Made by a program: the position numbers and the translations under genes. A stretch of DNA of 39,937 nt from Bacteroidales bacterium (GTDB lineage: Bacteria; Bacteroidota; Bacteroidia; Bacteroidales; UBA932), in NCBI GenBank assembly GCA_012522855.1, contig JAAYJQ010000008.1, forward strand, positions 1 to 39,937. The letters run 5' to 3'. Under the pieces are notes generated by a model. The model ran no database searches and was not told where the DNA came from. It was given only the letters and a program-made list of their open reading frames with translations. Of this stretch, positions 1 through 7,973 are shown piece after piece. How positions within the stretch are numbered: the stretch's first letter is position 1; each line of letters begins with the position of its first letter.

Positions 1-97
<97 letters not shown>

Positions 98-184
98 TTG
101 GAGCCCGTCCTCCGGCGCCGTCCGGGGAGTCCGCGCTCCGTTTCCCTGCCGGCGGCTGCCTGTGCTGTTCCTTCTTTATTATAT

Positions 185-258
185 AGTCCTGTAGCTCAGT
201 TGGTTAGAGCACCACACTGATAATGTGGGGGTCTGCAGTTCAAGTCTGCACAGGACTA
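185..258 (+). tRNA. tRNA-Ile (anticodon GAT)
   Basis: A 74-nt cloverleaf with a 7-bp acceptor stem (AGTCCTG with CAGGACT), D-loop GCTCAGTTGGTTAGAGC, anticodon GAT at 219-221 in loop CTGATAA, and T-loop GTTCAAG. CCA is not encoded. It sits in the usual 16S spacer position. Confidence 0.97.
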
Positions 259-265
259 CTTCCCC

Positions 266-339
266 GGGGGTATAGCTCAGTTGGTCAGAGCACCTGCTTT
301 GCAAGCAGGGGGTCGTCGGTTCGAATCCGTCTACCTCCA
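266..339 (+). tRNA. tRNA-Ala (anticodon TGC)
   Basis: A 74-nt cloverleaf with acceptor GGGGGTA paired to TACCTCC (one G-T pair), D-loop GCTCAGTTGGTCAGAGC, anticodon TGC at 300-302 in loop CTTTGCAAG, and T-arm GTTCGAATC. It lies 7 nt after tRNA-Ile, the standard Ile-Ala spacer pair. No 23S sequence follows. Confidence 0.97.
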
Positions 340-373
340 CGGCAGTTTCATACCCTTCTCCAATCCCCAGCAC

Positions 374-397
374 GCCGCCTGATGGCGGCAGTTTTTT
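374..397 (+). terminator. Intrinsic terminator after tRNA-Ala
   Basis: GCCGCC (374-379) and GGCGGC (384-389) form a 6-bp GC stem with loop TGAT, followed by AGTTTTTT. It lies 34 nt after tRNA-Ala, so the 16S-Ile-Ala transcript appears to end here instead of continuing into a 23S gene. Confidence 0.75.
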
Positions 398-441
398 CCG
401 ACGGCATCAGGATCGGCACACTGTACCTGACGGGTTTTTAC

Positions 442-449
442 TATCTTTG
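442..449 (+). promoter_or_regulatory. Bacteroidota -7 box (TATCTTTG) for the chromate transporter pair
   Basis: TATCTTTG matches TAnnTTTG exactly. No clear TTTG -33 box is seen about 20 nt upstream. The box ends 4 nt before the ATG at 454, so the transcript would start at or beside the start codon. Confidence 0.55.
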
Positions 450-453
450 CGGC

Positions 454-1005
454 ATGGTTTCATTGTGGAGCATATTCGCTGCGTTCGCCAAGATCGGAAG
501 TTTCACGATCGGCGGAGGGTACGCCATGATTCCCCTCATCCGGGACGAAATGATAAAACGGAAATGGATCCGTGAAGAAGAACTGCCGGACATCATCGCG
601 CTGGCACAGTCTGCCCCGGGCGTTCTGGCCATCAACATGTCCATCTTTACAGGCTACAAGCTGCGCGGCAACAAGGGCAGCATTGTAGCCTCTCTGGGTA
701 CGGCCCTTCCCTCTTTCCTTGCCATCCTGCTGGTCGCCATAGTGTTTACGGGCTACCAGGACAACCCCCTTGTGATCCGGATCTTCAAGGGAATCCGTCC
801 GGTGGTGGTCTCGCTGATCGCCGTCCCGATGATCAAGATGGCGCGGAAGAACAACAAGACCTGGTGGGCTTGGCTGATCTCAGCGGTGACGCTATTTATG
901 GTTGCCTTCCTGAATTATTCACCGATCTACATCCTGCTGGCACTGATCGTCCTGGCCTTGGCCATCACCCTGTACCGAGAAAAAAGGAGGAAGGCAAATG
1001 GCTGA
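454..1005 (+). CDS. Chromate transporter family protein, first half (short-chain CHR)
   Basis: A 183-aa inner-membrane protein of the CHR family (chromate/anion transport; many members are untested and the substrate is uncertain). The N-terminus carries the family signature FTIGGGYAMIPLI, followed by APGVLAINMSIFTGYKLRG and about four to five hydrophobic segments. The ATG at 454 is chosen because it sits just before the signature. Reading further upstream would translate the tRNA and terminator sequence, and the next Met is inside the motif. It overlaps the second half by 8 nt. Short CHR proteins work as paired, oppositely oriented halves, and this pair has that arrangement. AGGAGG just before the downstream start is one of the few good Shine-Dalgarno sites in the window. 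Confidence 0.88.
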   Translation: MVSLWSIFAAFAKIGSFTIGGGYAMIPLIRDEMIKRKWIREEELPDIIALAQSAPGVLAINMSIFTGYKLRGNKGSIVASLGTALPSFLAILLVAIVFTGYQDNPLVIRIFKGIRPVVVSLIAVPMIKMARKNNKTWWAWLISAVTLFMVAFLNYSPIYILLALIVLALAITLYREKRRKANG

Positions 1006-1612
1006 CGCAATGCTGTTCCTGGAGCTTTTCCGGGTCTTCTTCGTGATCGGCATGTTCACCTTCGGAGGCGGCTATGCCATGCTCTCCCTCATCCAAGCGG
1101 AAGTCGTGGTGGCACACAACTGGATGACCGAGAGCGCGTTCACGGACATCGTGGCGATCTCGCAGATGACTCCGGGGCCGATCGGCATCAACTCCGCCAC
1201 CTATGTCGGCTACACAGTGCTGAAAAACGCAGGCGCAAACTATCTGGTTTCAATTCTGGGTTCCTTTACCGCCACTGTCGCCGTTGTCCTCCCCTCCTTC
1301 ATCATCGTACTGATGATCGTGAAATTCTACACGAAGTTCAACCGCAACCGCATTTTTGAAGGGGTCATGGCCGCATTGCGACCTGCCGTCGTCGGGCTGA
1401 TCGGGGCAGCGGCCGTCATCCTGATGCTGAACACGTCCTGGAGCGGCACTCCCCTCTTTTCCGACTGCACCATCTCCGTCGTCAAGGAGAATTTCGTTGA
1501 TTGGAAGAGTTGGATCCTCTTCGCCGCTGCGATGGCAGTCGCGCTCCGGGACAAGATCAATCCCATCTTGATCATTGTCGGCGGGGGGATCGCCGGCTTT
1601 CTTTTGTACTGA
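998..1612 (+). CDS. Chromate transporter family protein, second half (short-chain CHR)
   Basis: A 204-aa partner of the preceding gene. It repeats the CHR signature (FTFGGGYAMLSLIQAE at about residues 20-35, then MTPGPIGINSATYVGYTVL) and has several membrane segments, ending in a hydrophobic helix (ILIIVGGGIAGFLLY). Its start overlaps the upstream stop (ATGGCTGA), with AGGAGG at 985-990 as ribosome-binding site, so the two halves should be co-translated and form a heterodimeric inner-membrane transporter. Chromate export is the textbook role. In an anaerobic gut-type bacterium the physiological substrate may be another anion. No regulator is adjacent. Confidence 0.88.
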   Translation: MADAMLFLELFRVFFVIGMFTFGGGYAMLSLIQAEVVVAHNWMTESAFTDIVAISQMTPGPIGINSATYVGYTVLKNAGANYLVSILGSFTATVAVVLPSFIIVLMIVKFYTKFNRNRIFEGVMAALRPAVVGLIGAAAVILMLNTSWSGTPLFSDCTISVVKENFVDWKSWILFAAAMAVALRDKINPILIIVGGGIAGFLLY

Positions 1613-1658
1613 TTTCTGAATATTTTTTCGTACATTTCCACACTAAATAATAACCAAA

Positions 1659-3311
1659 ATGAAAAAAGCGATCCTAACCCTTCTCGCCATGGTGCTGTTG
1701 ATGCCTGCGACGGCCAATGCCAAGGTCGTAATGAAACCGTTGGACGTGATTCCGTATCCGCAACAAGTCACTATCAAAAAAGGCTCCTTCAAGGCCGCCG
1801 GCGCAGTATTTAACTGCGACGAAACCATCGATGCGAAAAGCCTGAAAAAGATTCAGGAATTCGCCAACAGGATCACTTTCGTGTCCGGCAGGACCTGCTC
1901 TTTCGCGACACCGGTGGGACTTGCTGAAGTTTCCGCGACCGGCCGCATGAAAGGATTCCTGTTCCTGAAGGATGCAGCCATGGGGCCGGAGGAATATTCC
2001 ATCGAAATCACCAAACGCAATTGCACCGTCAAAGCATCGGCGTTCAACGGGTTCTTGTATTCCCTGCAGACGCTCCGGCAACTCCTGAGCCCGGACATAT
2101 TCAGTGAAAAACCGATCCCTTCGCAATATTTCCGGCTTCCCTGCCTCTCGATCCGGGACAAGCCCCGCTTCGGCTATCGCGGCATGCACCTGGATTGCGT
2201 TCGTCATTTCTTCTCCGTCGCGCAGGTCAAGAAATACTTGGACATTATGGCGCTTTACAAGATGAACCGACTGCACTGGCATCTTACCGATGATCAAGGT
2301 TGGCGGATCGAGATCAAAAAATATCCCCGGTTGACCGAAGTCGGAGCCTTCCGCAACGGAACCATGATCGGCAAAGACTTTTCCTCCAACGACGGAATCC
2401 GCTACGGCGGCTATTACACGCAGGATCAGTTGAAGGAAGTTGTCGCCTACGCCGAGGATCTCGGGATCACGATCATTCCCGAAATCGACCTGCCCGGCCA
2501 CATGCTGGCTGCCCTCGCTGCCTATCCGGAACTGGGCTGCACCGGGGGTCCTTATGAAGTCTGGACGAGGTGGGGAATTTCCGATCAGGTGCTCTGCCCC
2601 GGGAAGGAAGTGACCTTCACTTTCCTGCAGGATGTGTTCACGGAACTGATGGAACTCTTTCCTTCCGAATACATCCACATCGGCGGGGACGAATGTCCGA
2701 AAACGGAATGGGAGAAGTGCCCCGCCTGCCAGGCGCGGATCCAAGCCTTGGGCATCAAGGCGGACGAACAGCACACCGCCGAGCAGTACCTGCAGAGCTA
2801 TGTGACCGCGCGGATGCAGAAATTCCTTGCAGAGCACGGCCGGAAAATCATCGGCTGGGATGAAATCCTGGAAGGAAAACTGGAACCCGGGGCGACCGTC
2901 ATGTCCTGGCGGGGCGTGGACGGCGGAATCGCTGCCTCCAAGATGGGCTACGACGTGATCATGACCCCCAACTCCTACCTGTATTTCGACTATCTGCAGG
3001 GTCCGCAGGAAAACGAACCGCTTTCAATCGGCGGGAACCTCCCGATCGAAAAGGTCTACAGTTTCGATCCGTATGAAGGACTGGACGAAACAGCCCAACA
3101 GCACATCATCGGGGTACAGGCCAATCTTTGGACGGAATACATCGCTACCCCCGAGCATCTGGAATACATGCTGCTGCCGCGCATGGCCGCCCTCAGCGAG
3201 CTCCAATGGTGCAAGCCGTCCGACAAGAACTTCGATCGGTTCGCCACCGCCGTCCAAGAGCGGTCCTTCAAGATCTTCGACATCCTGGGATACAACTACC
3301 GCAAATTTTAA
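1659..3311 (+). CDS. Exported beta-N-acetylhexosaminidase, GH20
   Basis: A 550-aa secreted glycosidase releasing terminal beta-linked GlcNAc/GalNAc from host glycans, chitooligosaccharides or peptidoglycan fragments. A signal peptide (MKKAILTLLAMVLLMPATANA) is followed by the GH20 accessory domain (about 30-150) and a TIM-barrel domain. Visible GH20 motifs are YRGMHLDCVRHF, LHWHLTDDQGWRIEIKKYP, IIPEIDLPGHMLAALAAYP and the catalytic pair D344-E345 in HIGGDECPKTEW. Length and domain order are normal for Bacteroidota enzymes. A weak -7-like TACATTTC lies at 1631-1638. The cyclophilin lipoprotein follows after 18 nt, probably in the same transcript. It is not next to a SusCD pair, so it is a stand-alone enzyme. 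Confidence 0.95.
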   Translation: MKKAILTLLAMVLLMPATANAKVVMKPLDVIPYPQQVTIKKGSFKAAGAVFNCDETIDAKSLKKIQEFANRITFVSGRTCSFATPVGLAEVSATGRMKGFLFLKDAAMGPEEYSIEITKRNCTVKASAFNGFLYSLQTLRQLLSPDIFSEKPIPSQYFRLPCLSIRDKPRFGYRGMHLDCVRHFFSVAQVKKYLDIMALYKMNRLHWHLTDDQGWRIEIKKYPRLTEVGAFRNGTMIGKDFSSNDGIRYGGYYTQDQLKEVVAYAEDLGITIIPEIDLPGHMLAALAAYPELGCTGGPYEVWTRWGISDQVLCPGKEVTFTFLQDVFTELMELFPSEYIHIGGDECPKTEWEKCPACQARIQALGIKADEQHTAEQYLQSYVTARMQKFLAEHGRKIIGWDEILEGKLEPGATVMSWRGVDGGIAASKMGYDVIMTPNSYLYFDYLQGPQENEPLSIGGNLPIEKVYSFDPYEGLDETAQQHIIGVQANLWTEYIATPEHLEYMLLPRMAALSELQWCKPSDKNFDRFATAVQERSFKIFDILGYNYRKF

Positions 3312-3329
3312 TCAGCAATCCTCAATAGT

Positions 3330-4052
3330 ATGAAGAACAAGATTTTCAAATCCTTCTGCGCCGTCGCCATGGTGACGTTGATCTTCGGGTGCAACCAGGC
3401 CTCGAAGAAAGCCAAGGCGCAAGCCGCCCTCGAACAAGCCCGAAAAGACTCGATCGAGAAAGTTGAACAAGCCGAAAGAGAAGCGAAAGCCATGGAAATC
3501 CTAACAAACCTGCCGGAAGAGCCCATATTCGACATCCTCACCGATCTGGGCATGATCCAGGTGAAACTGTACAGCAAGACGCCCAAACACCGGGACAATT
3601 TTGCCAAGCTCGCCCTTTCAGGGTATTATAATAATCTGATCTTCCACCGCGTGATCAACGGATTCATGATCCAGGGCGGAGACCCCTACACCCGGGATAC
3701 TTCGGCAGCCGCCGTCGCAAAGTACGGACAGGGAGGCCCCGGTTACACGATTCCCGCGGAGTTCGTACCGGAATACACCCACAAGAAGGGGGCTCTCGCG
3801 GCCGCCCGCCGGGGAGATGCCGCCAATCCGATGAAAGAATCGTCGGGGTCGCAGTTCTATCTGGTCCAGGATGCCGCCGCCTGCGCGCAACTGGACGGGG
3901 AATATACCGTCTTCGGGGAGACAATCGGCGGGCTGGATGTCATTGACCGGATCGCCATGGTGGAAACCGACCCCGCCGACCGGCCGATCAAGAACATCAC
4001 GATCAGGGCGATCAAATTGGACCAGGCTTCAAAACCGAATACGACGGAATGA
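3330..4052 (+). CDS. Cyclophilin-type peptidyl-prolyl isomerase, lipoprotein
   Basis: A 240-aa lipoprotein prolyl cis-trans isomerase acting in the periplasm or at the outer membrane on folding proteins. A signal peptide ends in a lipobox (TLIFGC, lipidated Cys21). Residues 24-55 are a charged, Ala/Glu/Lys-rich stretch likely to form a coiled-coil linker, and the cyclophilin domain follows. Typical motifs are VKLYSKTPKHRDNF, IFHRVINGFMIQGGDP (catalytic Arg within FHR), GALAAARRGD and SGSQFYLV. It is shortly downstream of the GH20 gene and may share its transcript. It is a general folding helper; no specific client is indicated. Confidence 0.93.
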   Translation: MKNKIFKSFCAVAMVTLIFGCNQASKKAKAQAALEQARKDSIEKVEQAEREAKAMEILTNLPEEPIFDILTDLGMIQVKLYSKTPKHRDNFAKLALSGYYNNLIFHRVINGFMIQGGDPYTRDTSAAAVAKYGQGGPGYTIPAEFVPEYTHKKGALAAARRGDAANPMKESSGSQFYLVQDAAACAQLDGEYTVFGETIGGLDVIDRIAMVETDPADRPIKNITIRAIKLDQASKPNTTE

Positions 4053-4142
4053 ACTTACAAATTGTAACTGACCTATTTTCCAAGAACAAACCGTCCTTTA
4101 GGACAGAAATCGTGGCTTTTTGGCCAAAATGTCGTGCAACGT

Positions 4143-4174
4143 GTTGGGATTTACTTGATTTCTTCCTATCTTTG
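4143..4174 (+). promoter_or_regulatory. Promoter (GTTG-N20-TATCTTTG) upstream of the flippase leader
   Basis: The -33-like GTTG at 4143-4146, a 20-nt spacer and a perfect TATCTTTG -7 box at 4167-4174 fit the Bacteroidota consensus. Transcription from here would include the alternative hairpins at 4219-4255 before reaching the flippase at 4341. Confidence 0.55.
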
Positions 4175-4218
4175 AACGAATAGTTTTTTCATAGGTTAAG
4201 TTTTAGGTTAGAATTGCG

Positions 4219-4255
4219 TACGCCCCTTGTCGAGAGATACGGGGCGTATCTCTTG
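4219..4255 (+). promoter_or_regulatory. Mutually exclusive hairpins in the flippase leader
   Basis: Two inverted repeats share bases. TACGCCCC (4219-4226) can pair with GGGGCGTA (4241-4248). Alternatively AGAGATAC (4233-4240) can pair with GTATCTCT (4246-4253) around loop GGGGC. Only one can form at a time, which is a switch-like layout. No U-tract follows immediately, so the effect, if any, is not evident. No known riboswitch is recognised. Confidence 0.4.
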
Positions 4256-4315
4256 CGAGTAATGATGAAATGTCGGTTTTTTTGAAGTTCTTGCGTCGGG
4301 GTCGCGGGAAATTGC

Positions 4316-4323
4316 TAAATTTG
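4316..4323 (+). promoter_or_regulatory. Bacteroidota -7 box (TAAATTTG) for the flippase
   Basis: A perfect TAnnTTTG match ending 17 nt before the flippase ATG. The nearest -33-like CTTG (4290-4293) is 22 nt upstream, slightly long. It would give a short 5' leader lacking the hairpins at 4219-4255, so the gene may have two promoters. Confidence 0.5.
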
Positions 4324-4340
4324 CGGAAAGTCCCTGCACG

Positions 4341-5858
4341 ATGGCGAATCCTCTGAAACAGCTTGCCGGCGAGACCGCGATCTACGGACTCAGCACGATT
4401 CTCGCCCGGATCATCAACTTCCTGTTCGTGCCGATCTACACCCGGATCCTCAGCACGTCCAGCTACGGAGTCGTGACCGAGTTTCTGGCCTACATCGCTG
4501 TGCTGCAGGTCATACTGGTCCTGGGCCTTGAAACCGGCTGCTTCCGCTTCGCCAACAAGGAAGGCACTGACCCCCGGTCGGTTTATTCCAATGCTTTCGC
4601 CACTGTTTTCGGGCTGAACGCCCTGTTCCTGGCAACCCTGATTCTGTTCATCCGCCCGATCGCCTCCGGCCTCGGCTATGCCGGGTACGAAAACGTAATC
4701 CTCTATGTCGGCGGGATCCTGATGTTGGACTCCCTCACGGCGATTCTGTTCGCCAGGCTGCGTCAGGAACACAAGGCCTTGAAGTTCGCCATCATCAAGA
4801 CGGCGAAAATTCTGACTGAAACCGTCGCCAATCTCTATCTGTTTCTGGTTTTCCCGAAGCATCCGGTTGCCTTCCTCGAGCGCTTCGTCTCTGCCGCGCC
4901 GGATTTTTCTTACCCGATCTTCGCGATCTTCGTGAGCAGCGTGGTATGCGCCGTCCTGCTGCTCCCCGACTTCTTCCGTCTGACGATGCGGCTGGACGGA
5001 AAACTGCTCCGGAAAATGCTGGGCTACTCCATTCCGCTGATGATCTCCACCCTGCCGGGCATCGTGAACGACTTCCTCGACCGGGTGCTCTTCCGCTTCT
5101 TCGACACCAGCTCGGAAGCCTGGCGATCCAGCCTGGGCATCTACCAAGCCGCCATCAAGATCGCGACCATCATGAACCTTTTCATTCAGATGTTCCGCTA
5201 TGCCGCCGAGCCCTTCTTTTTTCAGCGAGCCAAGGACAAGGGATCGAAACAGCTCTACGCGATCGTGATGGAATATTTCACCGCCTTCTGCAGCCTCATA
5301 TTCCTAGGCGTCATTCTGTACATTGACGTCCTTTCCCTGATCCTGGGCCGGGACTTCCGGGTCGGCATCGGCATCGTGCCGATCATGCTGATGTCCTACA
5401 TCCTGCTGGGTATGCTGTTCAACGTTTCGATGTGGTATAAGTTATCGGATAAAACCAAGATCGCGATCTGGATCACCCTGGCCGGGCTGGTCGTCACGAC
5501 AGTGATCAATGTCCTCTTCATGCCGCGCTTTTCCTACTGGGCGGCCGCATGGGGACACCTGGCCAGCTACGTGACGATGTTCGTGATCAGCGCCGCGCTC
5601 GGGGCCAAATACTATCCCATCCCCTACAACTGGAAGCGTATCCTCGGACTGCTGGTTCTGATGCTGGCCATCTATGGCCTTTCCGCCGCGCTGGACACCC
5701 TCTTCTTCCAAGACGCCTTGATCGGTCAGCCCTCCGCGGGACCGATCCTCCTCAAGCTCCTCGTCCACACGGCTCTCATCGCGGTGTATCTGGGAATATG
5801 CTGGCGTTTGCTCCGGGGCAGATACCAACTTGCCATCCATTCCGCAGATCCGGAATGA
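4341..5858 (+). CDS. Polysaccharide/lipid-linked oligosaccharide flippase (MOP superfamily, Wzx-like)
   Basis: A 505-aa inner-membrane protein with about 12-14 hydrophobic segments across its length. The N-terminal pattern KQLAGETAIYGLSTILARIINFLFVPIYTRILSTSSYGVV is typical of the polysaccharide biosynthesis branch of the MOP superfamily, which flips undecaprenyl-linked sugars to the periplasm. The downstream segment GIYQAAIKIATIMNLFIQMFRYAAEPFFFQRAKDK is also typical. No glycosyltransferases are adjacent, so it is an orphan flippase. A peptidoglycan precursor (MurJ-like) or teichuronate-type role cannot be excluded, though the sequence looks more like Wzx. It converges with tsf across a hairpin at 5872-5906. 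Confidence 0.9.
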   Translation: MANPLKQLAGETAIYGLSTILARIINFLFVPIYTRILSTSSYGVVTEFLAYIAVLQVILVLGLETGCFRFANKEGTDPRSVYSNAFATVFGLNALFLATLILFIRPIASGLGYAGYENVILYVGGILMLDSLTAILFARLRQEHKALKFAIIKTAKILTETVANLYLFLVFPKHPVAFLERFVSAAPDFSYPIFAIFVSSVVCAVLLLPDFFRLTMRLDGKLLRKMLGYSIPLMISTLPGIVNDFLDRVLFRFFDTSSEAWRSSLGIYQAAIKIATIMNLFIQMFRYAAEPFFFQRAKDKGSKQLYAIVMEYFTAFCSLIFLGVILYIDVLSLILGRDFRVGIGIVPIMLMSYILLGMLFNVSMWYKLSDKTKIAIWITLAGLVVTTVINVLFMPRFSYWAAAWGHLASYVTMFVISAALGAKYYPIPYNWKRILGLLVLMLAIYGLSAALDTLFFQDALIGQPSAGPILLKLLVHTALIAVYLGICWRLLRGRYQLAIHSADPE

Positions 5859-5871
5859 TGCAAACAATAGA

Positions 5872-5906
5872 CGAGGCCGGCCAAAATTTCTTTTTGGTCG
5901 GCCTCG
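5872..5906. terminator. Bidirectional terminator-like hairpin between the flippase gene and tsf
   Basis: CGAGGCCG (5872-5879) pairs with CGGCCTCG (5899-5906) and a further GCC/GGT extends the stem. The loop is A/T-rich. It lies between two convergent genes, 13 nt after one stop and 21 nt after the other. Flanking U-tracts are weak in both directions, so efficiency is uncertain. Confidence 0.6.
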
Positions 5907-5927
5907 CTATTCAATGATCCGGCAGGA

Positions 5928-6761
5928 TCAGTCGTTCAGGGAGAATCTGCGGAACGCGACGACTTTCGCGTCCTTGTCCGCTGCATGGATGTACTCCTTC
6001 ACAGACACCTTGTTGTCCCAGATAAATTCCTGCTCCTCGAGGGTCTGCTCTTTGAAGAATTTTTTGAGCTTGCCCTTCGCGATGTTTTCGAGCATCGCCT
6101 CCGGCTTGCCGGCCATCTTGGGATCCTCAAGCATCTGCTGCTTATACAAGGCCATTTCCTTCTCGATGGTTTCTTTCGGGCAATCTGCTTCGGAAATGGA
6201 AATCGGGTTCATCGCAGTCACCTGCTGAGCCACGTTCTTTCCGATTTCTTCGGCAACTTCCTTGTTGAAGGCAATAATGGAGGCCAACTTCAAGTTGTTG
6301 TGGACATATTGGGCGATGAAAGGAGCCTCAAGTTTGGAATAATAAGCGAGAAGGTGTTTTTCACCCGTTCTTCCGGTCTGCGCTGAGATCTCCTCTTCGA
6401 CCGTGTGGCCGTTGGAACACTTGCAGGCCTTCAAGGCCTCCAGATCTTCGGGGAAATTCGCGATCGCGACGTCGGCGATCTCTTCGGCCAAAGCCTTGAA
6501 GTCAGGAGTCGCGGACACGAAGTCCGTCTCACAGCCAAGGCATACAAGGATGGCCTTCCGGTCGTCGACCCGGACCAGGACAGCTCCTTCGGTGGTTTCA
6601 CGGTCGGCACGCTTCGCCGCTATGAGTTTTCCTTTCTCACGGATTATTTCCACTGCCTTCTCGAAATCGCCGTTTGCCTCGATAAGGGCATTCTTGCAAT
6701 CCATCATTCCGGCACTGGTCATCTTGCGTAATTTCATTACGTCTTGTGCAGTAATTGCCAT
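5928..6761 (-). CDS. tsf: Translation elongation factor Ts
   Basis: A 277-aa cytoplasmic nucleotide-exchange factor that recycles EF-Tu-GDP to EF-Tu-GTP. The N-terminal UBA-like module (MAITAQDVMKLRKMTSAGMMDCKNAL) and the signature EKGKLIAAKRADRETTEG are clear, followed by the core exchange domains (CLGCETDFVSATPDF; PISISEADCPKE). Length is normal for the phylum. It lies 20 nt downstream of rpsB in the usual rpsB-tsf order and should be co-transcribed with it. It ends at the convergent hairpin shared with the flippase gene. Confidence 0.97.
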   Translation of the reverse strand: MAITAQDVMKLRKMTSAGMMDCKNALIEANGDFEKAVEIIREKGKLIAAKRADRETTEGAVLVRVDDRKAILVCLGCETDFVSATPDFKALAEEIADVAIANFPEDLEALKACKCSNGHTVEEEISAQTGRTGEKHLLAYYSKLEAPFIAQYVHNNLKLASIIAFNKEVAEEIGKNVAQQVTAMNPISISEADCPKETIEKEMALYKQQMLEDPKMAGKPEAMLENIAKGKLKKFFKEQTLEEQEFIWDNKVSVKEYIHAADKDAKVVAFRRFSLND

Positions 6762-6781
6762 ATCTAATTCTGTTTTGAATA

Positions 6782-7753
6782 TTATTCAGCTTCGGCAGCC
6801 TCAGACTCGTCTTTCAACGCTTCTTTCTTGCGGGCGGCTTTCTTCGGAGCGCTTCTCCGGGCGGGCTTCTCCTCTTCCTCCTCGAAATCCTCTTCGGCCG
6901 GTATCTCGGCCTCGGGCTCTTCTTCTTCAGATTCTTCAGACTCTGCATCCTCCGCCTCTATGTCAACAGGTTTGGCACCCCTACGAGAGCGGAGCCGCTT
7001 GCCGGTCGGTCTGGGGAGCATGTCGCCTTCGGCGCCTTCTTCGTCCACTTCTTTCTCTTTCTCAAGCTTCCGTTCGCTGAGGCCTTCTTCAATGGCCTTG
7101 CAAAGGATGCTCACGATGAGCTCGATCGATTTCCGTTCGTCGTCGTTGGCCGGTATCACATAATCAATCGGAGAGGGATCGCAACATGTATCAACCATTG
7201 CGAATACCGGGATGTTGAGGCGGTTGGCCTCTTTGACGGCGTTGACTTCCTTATGGATGTCAACTACGAAAATCGCGGAAGGAAGACGGCTCATGTCCTT
7301 GATGGAGCCGAGGTTCTTCTCAAGCTTTTCTCTCTGGCGGCTCACCTGAAGACGCTCGCGTTTGGCGAGTTTCTCGAAGGTTCCGTCCTCTTTCATCTTG
7401 TCGATGGTGTTCATTTTCTTGATCGCCTTGCGGATGGTCGGGAAGTTGGTGAGCATACCGCCTGCCCAACGCTCAGTGATCGATGGCATGTTGACTGCCG
7501 TAGCCTTTTCCGAAACAATGTCTTTCGCTTGTTTTTTGGTGGCTACGAAAAGAATCTTGCGACCTGAACGCGCGAGTTCTTTCATCGCTTCGGCAGCCTC
7601 GTCTATCTTGACGATGGTCTTGTGCAAGTCGATGATGTGAATCCCGTGTTTCTGGTCGAAAATGTAAGGAGCCATTTTGGGATTCCATTTCCTGGCCAAA
7701 TGGCCGAAGTGGACACCTGCATCAAGAAGTTCTTGGAAATTTGTACGTGGCAT
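6782..7753 (-). CDS. rpsB: 30S ribosomal protein S2 with long charged C-terminal tail
   Basis: A 323-aa S2 protein of the small ribosomal subunit. The conserved body covers about residues 1-235 (FGHLARKWNPKMAPYIF, GRKILFVATKKQAKDIV, RWAGGMLTNFPTI, SRLPSAIFVVDIHKE, NIPVFAMVDTCCDP). S2 is usually about 230-280 aa. Here an extra tail of roughly 85 residues follows: a strongly acidic run rich in Glu/Asp/Ser, then a Lys/Arg/Ala-rich stretch near the end. The tail is low-complexity and likely disordered. The gene follows rpsI after a 220-nt structured spacer and precedes tsf. Confidence 0.97.
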   Translation of the reverse strand: MPRTNFQELLDAGVHFGHLARKWNPKMAPYIFDQKHGIHIIDLHKTIVKIDEAAEAMKELARSGRKILFVATKKQAKDIVSEKATAVNMPSITERWAGGMLTNFPTIRKAIKKMNTIDKMKEDGTFEKLAKRERLQVSRQREKLEKNLGSIKDMSRLPSAIFVVDIHKEVNAVKEANRLNIPVFAMVDTCCDPSPIDYVIPANDDERKSIELIVSILCKAIEEGLSERKLEKEKEVDEEGAEGDMLPRPTGKRLRSRRGAKPVDIEAEDAESEESEEEEPEAEIPAEEDFEEEEEKPARRSAPKKAARKKEALKDESEAAEAE

Positions 7754-7973
7754 TTTTCAATTGTAATTATCTGTTGATATTTTCCTTTCAGGCTGTTTGC
7801 CTACTGCCTGTCGGGCTCTTTTCTTCAATCCGGAGTAGTGACCCTGGGTCAGTCTCCTGGATTTTCCGCAGTCTCGGCAATCGCGCGGTAGTCTTGAGGG
7901 AATTCTCATCCGCTACAGGTCCACGGGATTTATCACACCGGACTGTGCTTTACCATAAATCGGTCGCGTAAGA
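7754..7973 (-). promoter_or_regulatory. Candidate structured RNA leader between rpsI and rpsB
   Basis: This 220-nt non-coding spacer sits inside an otherwise tight translation operon. On the minus-strand RNA, GATTTAT and ATAAATC (plus-strand 7927-7933 and 7955-7961) enclose a second helix CACA/TGTG. Nearer rpsB, TGACCC/GGGTCA (7839-7851) with outer GGAG/CTCC (7832-7857) forms a second long stem. No TAnnTTTG box and no terminator U-tract are visible. Ribosomal protein autoregulatory leader is an inference from position and structure; no Rfam match was tested. Confidence 0.5.

Noticed and set aside
223..453. In-frame upstream extension of the chromate transporter gene
   Set aside because: It would translate the tRNA-Ala and terminator sequence; the CHR signature starts after ATG 454.
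1674..2837. 387-codon minus-strand frame over GH20
   Set aside because: GH20 has all catalytic motifs; the antisense frame has no recognisable domain.
4262..4285. Seven-codon ORF MMKCRFF before the flippase
   Set aside because: Too short and with no terminator following; probably chance.
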